A stretch of DNA of 64,000 bases from Sophora flavescens (lineage: Eukaryota; Streptophyta; Magnoliopsida; Fabales; Fabaceae): positions 217,474,103 to 217,538,102 of the forward strand of contig CM061063.1 in assembly GCA_030762895.1 (NCBI GenBank), written 5' to 3'. A program made the translations under genes and the position numbers. This document shows, piece by piece, positions 42,732 to 54,649 of this stretch (position 1 is its first letter; every line of letters starts with the position of its first letter). Below the pieces are notes generated by a model, which made no database searches, was not told the DNA's origin, and saw only the letters and a list, made by a program, of their open reading frames with translations.

Positions 42732-44105
42732 TTATTCTTGCTTTGTTTTTGTTTTGTTTTGTTTTAGCTCTTGAATAATTTGAGAAGATCAAGAGTTTGT
42801 GTGTTGAGTCTTGTGTCGGCAAGCTTGTTGGTTTTTGATCAAATTTTGCATAGATAGATTGCATGATATGTGTTGATTTTTTATGATTTCCCCCTAGGTT
42901 TTGAGAATTGAAAAATTGACCCCCATTTGAAAAAAATTGAAAATTAAACTTTGAGGTATTTCATTATGATTGCATGATTTATGATAAGTTTGGGGTGATA
43001 GGATGCACACACTAGGGATAGAATCTCGGTCAAACAACTTGAAAAAAAATGTCCAGGTGAGGATTTGAGCCTCCAACACGTTTTTAACTGTGTGAATCAC
43101 TTTTGAGCTGCACTTGCCCGAATTTGCTTGAATCTCTTCTTGGTTTGCATGTTTATGTGTTTGCATCAAATGATTTAGGCAATTTTCTTTGAATTAGCTA
43201 CTTGGCCTAAATTGAACCAGTCCCTGATGCATTTTCCCTAGTTAGCCCCATTGAGCCTAATTAGCCTATTGCTTCTTGATGACCTCATGTTATGAGCCTA
43301 AAATCTGAAAAACCATGTTAACCCAATCTTAGGATTAGGATGGCATGGAAGCTTAGCAAGACAAGGTTTGCAAGAAACTAAGTTTGGGGTGGCTACGAGG
43401 ATATGATGTGTTGTTTGGGATTGAGAAAAAGAAAAGAAAAATAAAGGTTGGAGCCAAAGGCAGAAAGAAAGAAAGAAAAAAGAGAAAAGTGCAAAAATGT
43501 CAAAAAGGGTATTAGAAGAAAAAAAGGTTGTGGTCACCCAAAGCATAATGAAAAATGGAAAAAGGAACTTGAGTGGAAATTCGGTGTGTTGAAATGTTCA
43601 TGCTCTCTTAGTTCCTAGGGACTTAAGCCTTGTACCTATGAATATCCTACCTTTAGCCAGGCCCCATTACAACCTTAAAAGACCTTTTGATGTTGATGTT
43701 TTCGTGGGAACCTTGATTGAGATGAAAATCAAATTCATGGGAAGTGCTCTTAAAAGTGAAATTGAGTGAAATGTTGATAGCCTAGACAAATTGAGCGAAT
43801 GAGTGAAACACTAAATGCCCTTGTGAGGAAGGCGGTTGTTTGAATTTGGTGATCTCCCTTTTGTGTGTAACTTGGATCCCTTGCTTAAATTATTGATTGC
43901 ATGAATGATGGAATTCTCAATTGTTTAAAGTAAATGAATGTGGGGATTGCATTGTAGAAGGGGGGGGGGGGGGGGGGGGACATTTAAGCAAAAATTGTTT
44001 TGTTGAAATTGCATGAAGTTTGTGCGAATTTGATTGAATATTTTAAGCTTGCCAAGTTGAGTCCTTTTTGAGTTTTAGTTTGCTTGGGGACAAGCAAAGT
44101 TTATG
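42732..44105 (+). other. Non-coding 3' interior of element B
   Basis: Inverted counterpart of 6835-8266 in element A, including TTGAATAATTTGAGAAG at about 42774. It contains a 20-base G run at 43960-43979 where A has a short one. Confidence 0.7.
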
Positions 44106-44117
44106 TTTGGGGTATTT

Positions 44118-45388
44118 TGATCAGCCTCTGGCTCGACTAGTTTTTGACTAGTAAAGACCATTGTTTTATTCGAGTTTAATCTCGTTTTTGCCCAAATTAG
44201 ACTTGATTGTCTTCAAGCAACATTTTGAGTCTCTAAAGTAGTTTTGGGGTAATTTAGATGATTTAGAGTCAAATAAAGCACTTACTGCTATTTCTTGTTT
44301 TCAGGTTAATAAAGAAAAGCAATTTTGGAATTATTCGCCTCGCGAGAGGGTACTCGCCTCGCGAGGCTGAAGCCTTGTTGTGCTAGAAATGCCATCCTCT
44401 CTGTCTCGCCATACGAACCATGTCTCGCCTCGCGAGCCTAGAAGTCAGAAAGCATCACGGTCAGTCCGTGATGCCCATCACGGGCATGATGAGAAGACCC
44501 TAAAGGACAGAGACCATCACGGCCTAGTCGTGATGAAGGTCACGGTCGTGACAGACGGGAATTTGAAGTCTCGCCTCGCGAACTGCTCTCTCGCCTCGCG
44601 AGAACCCAATTTGAACTCGCGCCATAATTAATATTCGCGTCGCGAGAGGCTGTTTGCCTCGCGAGCACGTGTAGAGTCTGAAGCTATAAATTACTGTGTA
44701 GGGCAGATTGCAGAGACCATCTTATCATCTCTTCTTCTCTCCCATTTTGACGGCTGCGAATTTGTTCGTTGGTTTTTGTCATAGTTGTTAATGGAGAACT
44801 AGTCTCCTTGATTGATCTGCTGTAATCGGGTTCCATTGACGCTTGAGGTTTTGTAATTCCTGATTTCATTGCTTTTCTCCATCAATACTATTCTATATTC
44901 TCTGTTTGCTTAATTAAGTTTGTATTGAATGGGTATTTATTTGTTTCGATGATTGTGTGTTCCTATACTTAATCGCGTTTGCTTAATTCGCGTGTGTTCA
45001 TTCGTGTTTGCTTAATTCACGAGAGCTCCACCCCGTTTTCTTAATTCGGGAATAGGAACATACGTCGCGTAGTGTCGGTTTCGCTTGTAAATTGTCGCTA
45101 CAATCGAAAAGGGATTAGAATCCGCTTAGGGCTTAGAATTATACGAACCGATGATAGTGGGAAACCGAAAGCAGTAGGTTGATCGTTTAGCTTACTTGAT
45201 AATTATTTAGTTTGCATTGTTTTCTTTATTTAATTTCAAATCCACCCCCCCCCCCCCCCCCCCCCAAATCTGACTTTTCTGCGAATAACAATCTAAGAGT
45301 CCTTGTGAGACGATACTCGAGTTGCCGCTCCCTATCTACATATTTTTACAAATCGCTCGCTTTTTGACGCGTGCGCGACAGCGTGTCA
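44118..45388 (+). repeat. 3' LTR of element B
   Basis: 1271 bp. It has a 21-base C run at 45245-45265 where the 5' LTR has only a short one. Palindrome array at about 44336-44670. Confidence 0.95.
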
Positions 45389-45740
45389 AAAGGTTATTGG
45401 AGGCTGAAGGTAGTGTAGTTACCTGGAAATTATTCACTGATTGCTTCTTCGAGAAGTATTTTCCGCGTATAGTTAGACGCGAGAAGGAAAAGGAATTCAC
45501 AAAACTCAAGCAAGGTAATATGTCTGTTGGCGAGTATGCATCGAGGTTTGAGGAGCTGATCAAGTTTTCATAATACTATCAGAGGTTCCCAAATGAAGAC
45601 TGGCAATGTAGAAGATTCCAGGAAGGGCTCAGAGATGAGCTGCAGAGGGCTGCAGTGTCTCTTGACATACAGTACTTCGTAGATCTAGTCGAGAGATGCA
45701 GTGCGATCGAAAGCATAGATCTGAGGATAGCTAATGAGAA
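45389..45740 (+). pseudogene. gag of element F, right part
   Basis: Repeats 215 bp of the left part, then continues MSVGEYASRFEELIKFS, a stop, and WQCRRFQEGLRDELQRAAVS and FVDLVERCSAIESIDLRIAN. At about 45740 it joins reverse-transcriptase sequence with no knuckle or protease. Confidence 0.8.
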
Positions 45741-47704
45741 GAGTTTTCAAAAGGTGAAGGAAAGGTTGACTACATCACCTGTACTGATCTTACCAGACCC
45801 TCTAGGATAGTTTGATGTATACTGTGATGCATCATACCAAGGTTTAGGTTGTGTTCTGATGCAAGAGGGAAGAGTCGTCGCTTATGCTTCCCGACAGTTG
45901 AGGATTCATGAGAGGAATTATCCGACTCATGATTTGGAGTTAGCCGCAATAGTGTTCGCATTAAAGATATGGCGACACTTTTTGTATGGAGCAAGGTTTA
46001 ATGTTTTCAGTGACCGTAAGAGCCTGAAGTACCTTTTCGATCAAAAGGAATTGAATATGAGGCAGCGGAGGTGGATGGAGTTCATAAAAGATTACGATTT
46101 TGAGTTATTGTACCACCCTGGTAAGGCCAATATGGTAGCAGATGCCTTAAGTAGGAAGTCCTTGCATGTATCTGCAATGATGGTTAAGGAGTTAGAATTG
46201 CTTGAACAATTCAAAGATCTGAGATTAGGAATGGAATTACGGAAAGATAAAGTTTGCTTTAGTATGGTCACTATTAGTAGTGATTTCTTGAAAGATCTTA
46301 AAGATAAGCAAGTTTAGGATATATACATTCGGGAGACTAGTAAGGGGATATACGGGGGTAAAGTTTGAGTTCACTAGTGGAGCAGATGGTGTGTTAAGGT
46401 TTAAGGATAGGATATGTGTGCCAGAGGATGTAGAACTTGGGAAGATGATTTTGGAAGAAGCACACAAGAGTAAGTTGATTTTTCATCCTGGATCCGCAAA
46501 GATGTATCAAGATTTGAGGAAAATGTTTTGGTGGACCAGAATGAAGAAGGAAGTAGCAGAGTATGTTTTATCTTGCTTGGTGTGTCAAAAGGCAAAGATT
46601 GAACATCAGAAACCAGCAAGATTATTACAATCTTTAGATATCCCAGAATGGAAATGGGATAGTATAGCTATGGATTTCGTGGCCGGATTACCACGAACTT
46701 CTAAGAAGCATGATGCGATTTGGGTTATCATTGATAGGTTGACGAAGTGTGCTCACTTCTTACCTATTAGAGAAGGTGATAAATTAGAAAAGTTATCCCA
46801 GATTTACATCAGCGAAGTGGTTAGATTGCATGGTGTGCCATCAAGCATTGTCTCATATCGAGATCCTAGATTTACCTCTTAATTTTGGAAACAATTGCAA
46901 CATGCCTTGGGAACGAAATTGAGAATGAATTCTGCCTATCATCCCCAAACCGATGGGAAATCAGAGAGGACAATTCAATCATTGGAGGATCTATTGAGAG
47001 CTTGTGTGTTGGAACACAGTGGCAGTTGGGATGAGTTCTTGCCAGTGATTGAATTTACTTATAACAACAGTTTCCATAATAGGATCGGAATGGCACCGTA
47101 TGAGGCTCTGTACGGCAGAAAGTGTAGGACCCCATTATGTTGGTATGATACTGGTGAGAACCAAGTTTTGGGTCCGGATGTGGTACAACATACTACGGAA
47201 CAAGTCAGGAAGATAAGGGGAAAGATGAAGGAAGCACAGGATAGGTAAAGGAGCTACAGTGACAAGAGGAGGAGACCATTAGAATTCCAGGAAGGTGATC
47301 ACATATTCTTGAGAGTTACTCGGTAAACTAGAATTGGAAGAGCTATCAAATCTAGAAAACTTACTCCTCGTTTCATGGGACCTTTTCAGATTCTTCGACG
47401 AATTGGTCCAGTAGCTTACCAAATTGCCTTGCCACCAAATCTTTCCAACATTCATGACATCTTTCATGTTTCTCAGTTGAGAAAGTACTATCCCAATCCA
47501 TCTCATATGATTGAGTCTGAGTCGATACAAATGCGAGAGAACCTAGAGTATGAGGCCTTACCTGTGAGGATCGCAGATAGACGGATTAAGGAGCTTCGTG
47601 GTAGACAGATTCCTTTGGTTAAGGTCATATGGGATGAAACTACTGGAGATGCAACTTGGGAATGCGAGGCGGATATGCAACAATAATATCCACATCTTTT
47701 CTGA
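45741..47704 (+). pseudogene. pol of element F: end of RT, RNase H, integrase, chromodomain
   Basis: Begins SFQKVKERLTTSPVLILPDP (end of RT). RNase H follows with FDVYCDASYQGLG, DLELAAIVFALKIWRHFLYG and VADALSRKS. Integrase has the HHCC finger (AHKSKLIFHPG through SCLVCQKAK) and the DDE residues in MDFVAGLPR, YRDPRFTS and SERTIQSLEDLL. The GPF/Y module is KFMGPFQILRRIGPVAYQI-like (F has RFMGP). The chromodomain-like end is IPLVKVIWDETTGDATWECE and YPHLF. Stops at about 45808, 46316, 46880, 47246, 47323 and 47684 make it inactive. Catalytic residues of RNase H and integrase are still in place. Confidence 0.9.
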
Positions 47705-47738
47705 GGTATGTAAATTCCGAGGACGGAATTTTCTTTTA

Positions 47739-47746
47739 AGAGGGGT
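47739..47746 (+). other. Polypurine tract of element F
   Basis: AAGAGGGG, five bases before the 3' LTR. Confidence 0.8.
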
Positions 47747-47751
47747 TGTAA

Positions 47752-50700
47752 TGTAACAGCTTCATTTTCATTATACTGTTTAATCAATTAAAATATAAGT
47801 AATTATATTTTAATATGAAAGTAGAAAATATTTTGTTTTAATAAAATAAAATCATATTCCTAATCCACCTTATCATAGGAAGTCACAGTAAAATTTTTGG
47901 TCGAAAATTCAGACGAAAGTCGGTCTGCGTTTTCACTGCCAGTATAAGTTTACTGAGCAGAAAACCTAATTTTGACCCGTGAACGAGACGGTTAGTGTTT
48001 TTATCATCTTTCCTTCAACATTGGATATTTAAAAAAAAATCGTTCAAAAATAAAATAAAATAAAATATTTTATTCGGATGAACACGTCGAGAATATACGA
48101 TCGAAACTGTAACCGGGTACGAAATGGAGCAGACTAGGGGACACAAAAGAGATGAGGTGACTTGTTAGGGGAAGGAGGCATGGTTGTAGAAGCTTTATGT
48201 CACATCCATAAAAGTATCATCATTATTTTTTTTCAAAATTTACTATTTTATAATCAATTAAGCCATTCCTTTCAACTTTTGCCAACCAAACATGACATAA
48301 CTCAAAACTTGGCCTCCAAGCACTCATTTCTCTCCCTCAAAACCGTGGCCCTCTCTCTCTCCCTATATATCACACTTTCATTTTCTTTAACTCACTTTTT
48401 CTTCTCTAAAAACACTATTTCTTCATCTTCTTCCTTTCTCTTCAAACTTCATACTCATAAAGCTTGCATTTTTATTCATCTTTTCAACTCAAGTTCTTCA
48501 TAAAAGTTGATCCTTGTATCAAGGGTAATACTCTTATGTCAATCTTTTTGCAAGTTTCTTCTTTTACCTTATGGTTTACTCTACTTTTTCTTTAAGTGTT
48601 TTTAATGGGTTTTCAACTTCTAAAATCTCTAGAAAATTGTAGAAAAATTATTTTGAGTTGAAAACACTTTCTATAGTCTTTTATTAACTTATGTTTTCAC
48701 ATACTAAGAGTTTGTATAAAACAAAAATTTCTACCTCTTAGTTCCAAGGATGGCCGAAACCTATACATGGTGGCCTAGGAAGTTTTGTTTCAACTTTTTG
48801 AAAGATGGTCATGAATTTGAGCTTCTAGATCCCTCTTGATCTTAAATCTAAAGTCTTGAAAGGTTTGAAAGTCTCTAGTTTATTTATCCAAGGATGGCCA
48901 AACCTATATGGTTTTGGACCAAGGATGCTTGAGTTCAACTTTCTAACTATGATCATGGATTTAGACCTCTTAATACTTTGTGATGCCAAACCTAAGAGTT
49001 TTCATCAAACAAAAGGCTTTTCCTCATTCTCCTAGGCTAGGCCGAAACTCAATGTTTTGGAGCTAGGATGTTTGAGTTTTCATTTTCCAAAATGATCATG
49101 GACTTGAATATCCTTAATACATTAGGATGCTAGGTCTAAAAGATTGGAAAGTTTAGAGATTTCTAACCTAGTTATCTTATGATGGCCGAACCTATGAGGT
49201 TTATGGACCTAGGATATTTTGTTTTCTTTTATTGTCAATATGATCATGGATTTGAGCTCCTAAATACATTGGGATGCAAAATCTAAGAGATTGGAAGGTT
49301 AAAAGTTTTCTAACCTATTTTACTATACAAGGCTGAAACCTAACCTAAGAGTTTGGATGATTTTATTCAAAATTTTCAAGTTATAACAAATTATCTAAGT
49401 CACCTAGAACCTAAGAGTTAAGTATCTAAAATTTTAGAGTGTGAAATGAAACCTAACTCTCATTAGATTTAAATGGCCGAACCTACCTAATGAGAACATA
49501 GATGTGTTTATTTGATTTAGTTGTTTTTATGTTGTTTGGTTGAAGGTGGTGTTAACACCTCGTGGTCGGATAACGAGGAGCTGGGAATTCGAGCTTTCGG
49601 TGATAACTCGGGTGGGGGAAAGAATCAACCTATCGTCAGAATCGTTAAGTAGTAGATTATGTAGTAATTATGTAGGGCGACCTAAACCTTACAAGAGGTC
49701 GAATAATCGATAAGACCCGAATCGCTTTAAATTGCTTTTTTAAAACATACATGGTGATTCGGGGATTGTAGGTTGATCGATATTAGGTTGATGTTTATAC
49801 AGTTGATGGTTGATTTGAGTTTTATTACCTTTATTGAACTGATTTAGTGCTATGTTGATGTTTTGAAATATCTTTGATTGATTTGATGTTATGCATGATC
49901 TGTGTGGTATTCACTTTATGCTTAGTGGATTAAGCGAAGATATATATGTGGTCTAAGAGATGAGTTGTTTTGGTCGTGAGGATTCATGATGATTTTTAGA
50001 GGTACCTAACCTACATGAAATATGTTAAAGAGGTGTTGTGACATAGAGCACGTGTTGAGGTCTTGATGAGAGGTTAAGGCACTAGGTGATGACCATAGGA
50101 GTCTGCGAGGTTCATAAGTTGTGTTGTTTCTATAACCGTATGTGGAACACATACAAGACCCGAAGTCCTTGTGGGACCTTCCAAAGGGTAAACTTAACTT
50201 GTGCAGCTATGAGTGTCATTGCTTTGCATAAGCACCTCTGGGAGTGGACGAGGTGTGCACCGGGATCATCGTGCAGCTGTAGTGTCACGCTTTGCGTGAG
50301 CGTTCTTACCATGGTGAAGGTGTGCACCGGGATAATTGTGCAGCTATAGTGTCATTGTTTTGCATAAGCACCCACGGTTCGGGGTGTGCACCGGGTTTAA
50401 TGTGCAGCTATAGTGTCATTGCTTTGCATGAGCATTCTCACCATGACCAAGGATGTGCACCGGGAATGGGACGTGTCGCTTGGATGACTGACCGATAACC
50501 ATAACTATGATAGGGAAACCATAGCCATTTTCAGTATCAAGTTTTAGTTGCAGGAGTGAGGGTAGGATGGATATAAGAATTTTATGGAAGATGGATGACT
50601 TGACTGATGTTGTGTCTGTGATAATTACTGTATAGTGTACTATGACTCTTTTCCGCTTTTGATGATAGAACAGTTTCTTATCCCCTGTATATTTCTGTAT

Positions 50701-51129
50701 GTTGTATTTTGTCTCCTTGTGGAACCATACGAGAAGACCCTGTGGATTAACGTAACCAAGAGGAGTTGGATGGAAATCCCTACGAACCTGATGCCGGAAG
50801 ACGAGCTGTGACCCATGGTGATTAGGATCTAGTTAGTTATGGCCAGTGAGTCTGTGTCGTGAAGCTTTATCTTTCCGCTTATGTTTTGTATAACTATGCA
50901 CCAGTTCGGGATCCTATTGATGGGATGCCCTGAAACAGTGTTTTGATAACTCTGATGCTTTAAGTATGTTTAATATATTTATGTTTTCATATTCTGTTCT
51001 TTATGAATCTTTTTGCTTAAGAAATTAAGTTTCAATTTTTACGTAATTTTCACGTTAAGCGTGCGATTAAGTAATTAAATAATGAGGTTTTAAACTAAAT
51101 GACATAAAGGGACACAACGGGGTGTCTCA
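47752..51129 (+). repeat. 3' LTR of element F
   Basis: 3378 bp. The 144-bp array is at about 48751-49620. The 65-70-bp array is at 50204-50464, where the second unit contains the perfect dyad TCACGCTTTGCGTGA. Confidence 0.95.
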
Positions 51130-51134
51130 TATCA
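51130..51134. repeat. Target site duplication TATCA, right copy (element F)
   Basis: Identical to 35737-35741. Confidence 0.95.
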
Positions 51135-51261
51135 TATCAATGGGTGTCATACCCATACAATCAGCTTTTATAAAGATTATGTATGGCACTTCAATATTCC
51201 GGCTCTATAAACTTAATCTCATGAGATCCTTTAATCTTTCTAAGAGTTGATCAAACTCAAA

Positions 51262-51498
51262 GCCCCCACTTGGGCATCACCTTCGTGACTAAAGTCCCTG
51301 TTTGGACATCACTGTTGTGACTTATATGACAGCCCCTGCTTGGGCATCACCGAAGTGACTAAAAGTCCTTGCTTGGACATCATCGAATTTACTAATAGTC
51401 CCTGCTTGGATATCATCGAAGTGACTAATAGCACCTGCTTGGGCATCACCGAAGTGACTAATAGCCCCTGCTTGGGCATCACCGAAGTGACTAACCTG
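51262..51498. repeat. Minisatellite of seven units in LTR 2
   Basis: Same unit as at 26614-26816 with one more copy. The fourth unit has a damaged dyad (TCATCGAATTTA). Confidence 0.88.
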
Positions 51499-52802
51499 TG
51501 AGGCACGTCTGCCTAAATGCATGAAGAAAAACATTCGTTCAAGATGTTTTCTTTGTGTTCAATCTCATTCGTTGTCAAAGCTCAAAGCTAGCGACCATTC
51601 ATAATTTTCATTACTTGAAATTACTCAACATCAACACAGGACACGCAATCCGAGTGCTCAATCACAACACCTAAGACCGATACCTCAATCAAGGTTTGTG
51701 GTCATAGAAAAAGACTTACAATCTTACCCATGTTTTATTTCCACATGATTAGGACTCTTAGTCCACAACAACGTAATTAGGACACTTGGTCCATAATAAC
51801 GAGATTAGGACTCTTAGCCCACAACATCATGATTAAGACTATCGGTCCACAATACTTAATACGGATCAAAGATCAAAGTGCACATTATAGAATACTAGAA
51901 GCGACGTCTCACGAACTAGATTCGATTCACCTGTTCTTACTTTTTGTTCAGTGAAAATCAAATACCAAAATAAAACCTCGGTAACCCATCCAAGTTACCG
52001 GAATATTTTCGAAAGTATTTCTTTACAGGAAATCTTTTCATTGGAAAAACATTTGTAAACTATTGTAAGAAATCCATTTTCTCTTGAAATCATTTTCTTA
52101 AAATCATCTCTATTTAAGGTCAAATATTTTCCAAAGGCTTTTCCTTCTGTAAAAACACATATTTTCTAAATGATTTTCTCTTGTACAAAAACTTAGTTCG
52201 TAAGAAAATAATTTCCTTTAACTTGAAATTATTTAACATGAGTTCCAAAGTTTTATCCTTCCGGAATAAATACCAGTAAGATCACTTACTTTCCAAAACA
52301 CATACTTTACTGAAGAACATTTTAAAATAAACACCATTACTTTCAAAGTTCTCGTTGAATCTTATTTAGGCTTTTAATCATATGATTAGTTGAGCACCGA
52401 CTAACGTCAGGCTTTTTAGACATCAATCAATATCATCATAATCTCAGTCAACAATATAACAGTTAATGACAGTTTATAACATATATGATTCACAACACTT
52501 TAAATCAAGTAAGGATCAACTTCAAACAGTTATCACAACAGTTCAAGTATACAAATCATTCAAACTTAGATTCAATATAATAACAATATTCAAATAAATC
52601 AAGCAAACCACACTCACACATGCACATAGCTATTGAATATCCCCCAGGCTGTCCCCTCTTACCTTTTATGAAGGTAAAAGTATGTGATGCTTGAGGAAGT
52701 GTACTACGAATGTCATTGTCTACTCCACGATGAAAGTCTAGGTTTATGAACACAAAACCACAAGTTAAAAGTTAACCAAGAACACTAAACCCAGAAGGTA
52801 TA

Positions 52803-53811
52803 GGTTCGGCCATGGTATAAAATAGGGTTAGAGGTTTTCAAAATGAATACAACATATGGATTAATGATATGATACTTATGTGTTAGGAGTTCATAACCAA
52901 GGTTCACTTTACAAAGATAGAACTAAATTCCACTAAATCCATGCTTAGGGTTTCGTCCTCTTTAGTATAATTAGGCTAGAAGTTTCCAACCCTTCTAAGC
53001 TCTTAGATTTAGCGTTAAAAGATACCAATAAGTCTAAATTCATGATTATATTGGAAAATGAAAACAAAACATCCTAGGTCCACAACCTACTAGGTTCGAC
53101 CATCATAAGGTAAATAGGCTAGAAATCTTTAAACTTTCCAATCTCTTAGACTTAGCACCCAAATGTATTAAGAAGCTCAAGTCCATGATTATATTGGAAA
53201 ATTAAAACAAAACATCCTAGGTCCACAACCATCATAGGTTCGGTCATCATAAGAGAAATATGCTAGAAATCTTTAAACTTTCCAATCTTAGACTTAGAAT
53301 CCAACTGTATTAAGGAGATCATGTCCATGATCATATTGGAAAATGAAAACAAAACATGCTAGGTCCACAACCATCACAGGTTCGGCCAACATAGGATAAA
53401 TAGGCTAGAAATCTTTAAACTTTCCACTCTCTTAGACTTAGCATCCAAATGTATTAAGGAGCTCAAGTCCATGATCATATTGGAAAATGAAAACAAAACA
53501 TCCTAGGTTCACAACCATCATAGGTTCGGCCATCATAGGATAAATAGGCTATAAATCTTTAAACTTTCCAAGACTTTATATTTAAGATCAAGATGTATCT
53601 AGAAGCTCAAATACATGATCATCTTTCCAAAAAGTTGAAACAAAACTTCCTAGGCCACTAATACATAGTTTCGGTCATCCTTGGAAAAATAGGTTAGAGT
53701 TGTTTGTTTGATACAAGCTCTTAGAATATGAAATTAGAGATTAATAGAAGTTCATAGAAATTGGTTTCAACTCAAAAGGATTTTTCTACCATTTTCTAGG
53801 GATTTTATAAG
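52803..53811. repeat. 144-bp tandem repeat, seven units, in LTR 2
   Basis: A GGTTCGGCCATCATAGG-like word starts units at 52803, 52948, 53093, 53237, 53379, 53523 and 53668 (spacing 142-145). Inner words include CATGATCATATTGGAAAATG and CATCCTAGGTCCACAACC. In reverse complement it matches the array in the LTR of F. Confidence 0.88.
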
Positions 53812-54626
53812 TTAAAAGATCTTTAAGAACTTTTTAAGAAAACATAGAGTAAACTCATGAAATAAGTGAAAAACTTGCAAGAGAAGAGTATGAGGCAGTT
53901 ACCCTTGAAACTAGAAACAAAAAGTATGAAGAACTTGAAGCTTGAAACTAAGTAAAAATGGAAACTTTAAGTGTTAAACATAAAAATGAGAAAGTGAAGA
54001 AGTAGGAAAGTGATGAAGAGAAAATGAAATGGGTATTAATAGAGGGAGGGGTGAGATTGGCGTGAAAGAGAAGGTGATGGAAAGTCTTGATGGCCAAGTT
54101 TTGGCTTATGCCTTGTTTGGTTGAAGAAGAGAGAGAAAAATGGGTTTTTAGAATATAATATAATATAATTTGAAAAGTGTGATGATTACACTTTTGGAGT
54201 GTTTCATAATCCATGTCCATCACATCCCATCAAGTCACTTCACTTCTTTTGGGCTCTCTTTTCTGCTCCATTGCGTATCCGGTTCAAGTTTCCGATCGTA
54301 TTTCGCCCGGAATAAATATTATATTTTATTTCCGAACGCAAATTTCGAAAATTTCCAATATCTTACTAAACATCACAAAAACACTAACCGTTTCATTCAC
54401 GGTTCAAAACTAGGTTTTCTGCTCAGTAAACTTGTACGGCAGTGAAAATGCAGTCCGGCTTTAGTCTGAATTTTCAACCGAAAATTTAACCGTGACTTCC
54501 TACGATAAAAGAACATAACAAAATGATTTTAATTTATTTAAAATCACACTCTGGATTTGATCAAAAATTAATACATATACACATGTATTTACTACTACAG
54601 ATGGACACAGAAATCGGGGCGTTACA

Positions 54627-54647
54627 ATACTACCCCTCTAAAAAGAA
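54627..54647 (-). other. Polypurine tract of element G
   Basis: Minus strand TTTTTAGAGGGGTAGTAT next to the LTR. It follows the FRGQNS-like 3' end of the pol region. Confidence 0.78.
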
Positions 54648-54649
54648 TT

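Larger units (their letters stand above)
39991..45388 (+). mobile_element. Element B: second copy of non-autonomous family A, in the gag of F
   Basis: LTRs 39991-41262 and 44118-45388 (1272 and 1271 bp), tRNA-Asp PBS at 41267-41284, PPT at about 44106-44117. The interior is homologous to A in the same order. It has no 5-bp target duplication. Instead, 215 bp of F gag are present on both sides (39776-39990 and 45390-45604) and differ at about seven positions. Confidence 0.93.
35742..51129 (+). mobile_element. Element F: Ty3/gypsy chromovirus-like retrotransposon (Tekay/Del-like), inserted in LTR 2
   Basis: Two 3378-bp LTRs (TGTAACAGCC to GGTGTCTCA) bounded by TATCA duplications. PBS TGGTATCAGAGCAG and PPT AAGAGGGG are in place. 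The interior has gag, then RNase H, integrase and a chromodomain-like C-terminus. The end of gag, protease and most of reverse transcriptase are deleted at about 45740. Element B interrupts gag. Long LTRs, initiator Met PBS and the C-terminal chromodomain point to the Tekay/Del clade. Confidence 0.93.
34727..54626 (-). repeat. LTR 2 of the composite E/G element, interrupted by element F
   Basis: TGTGACACCC at 34727 to GCGTTACA at 54626. Without F and one TATCA it is about 4507 bp. It has a PBS on its left side and a PPT on its right side, so it served as 5' LTR for the left interior and 3' LTR for the right interior. Two tandem repeats lie inside it (51262-51498 and 52803-53811). A TATATAAATA-type promoter word is degenerate here but clear in LTR 3 (about 60671-60681, minus). 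Confidence 0.88.
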
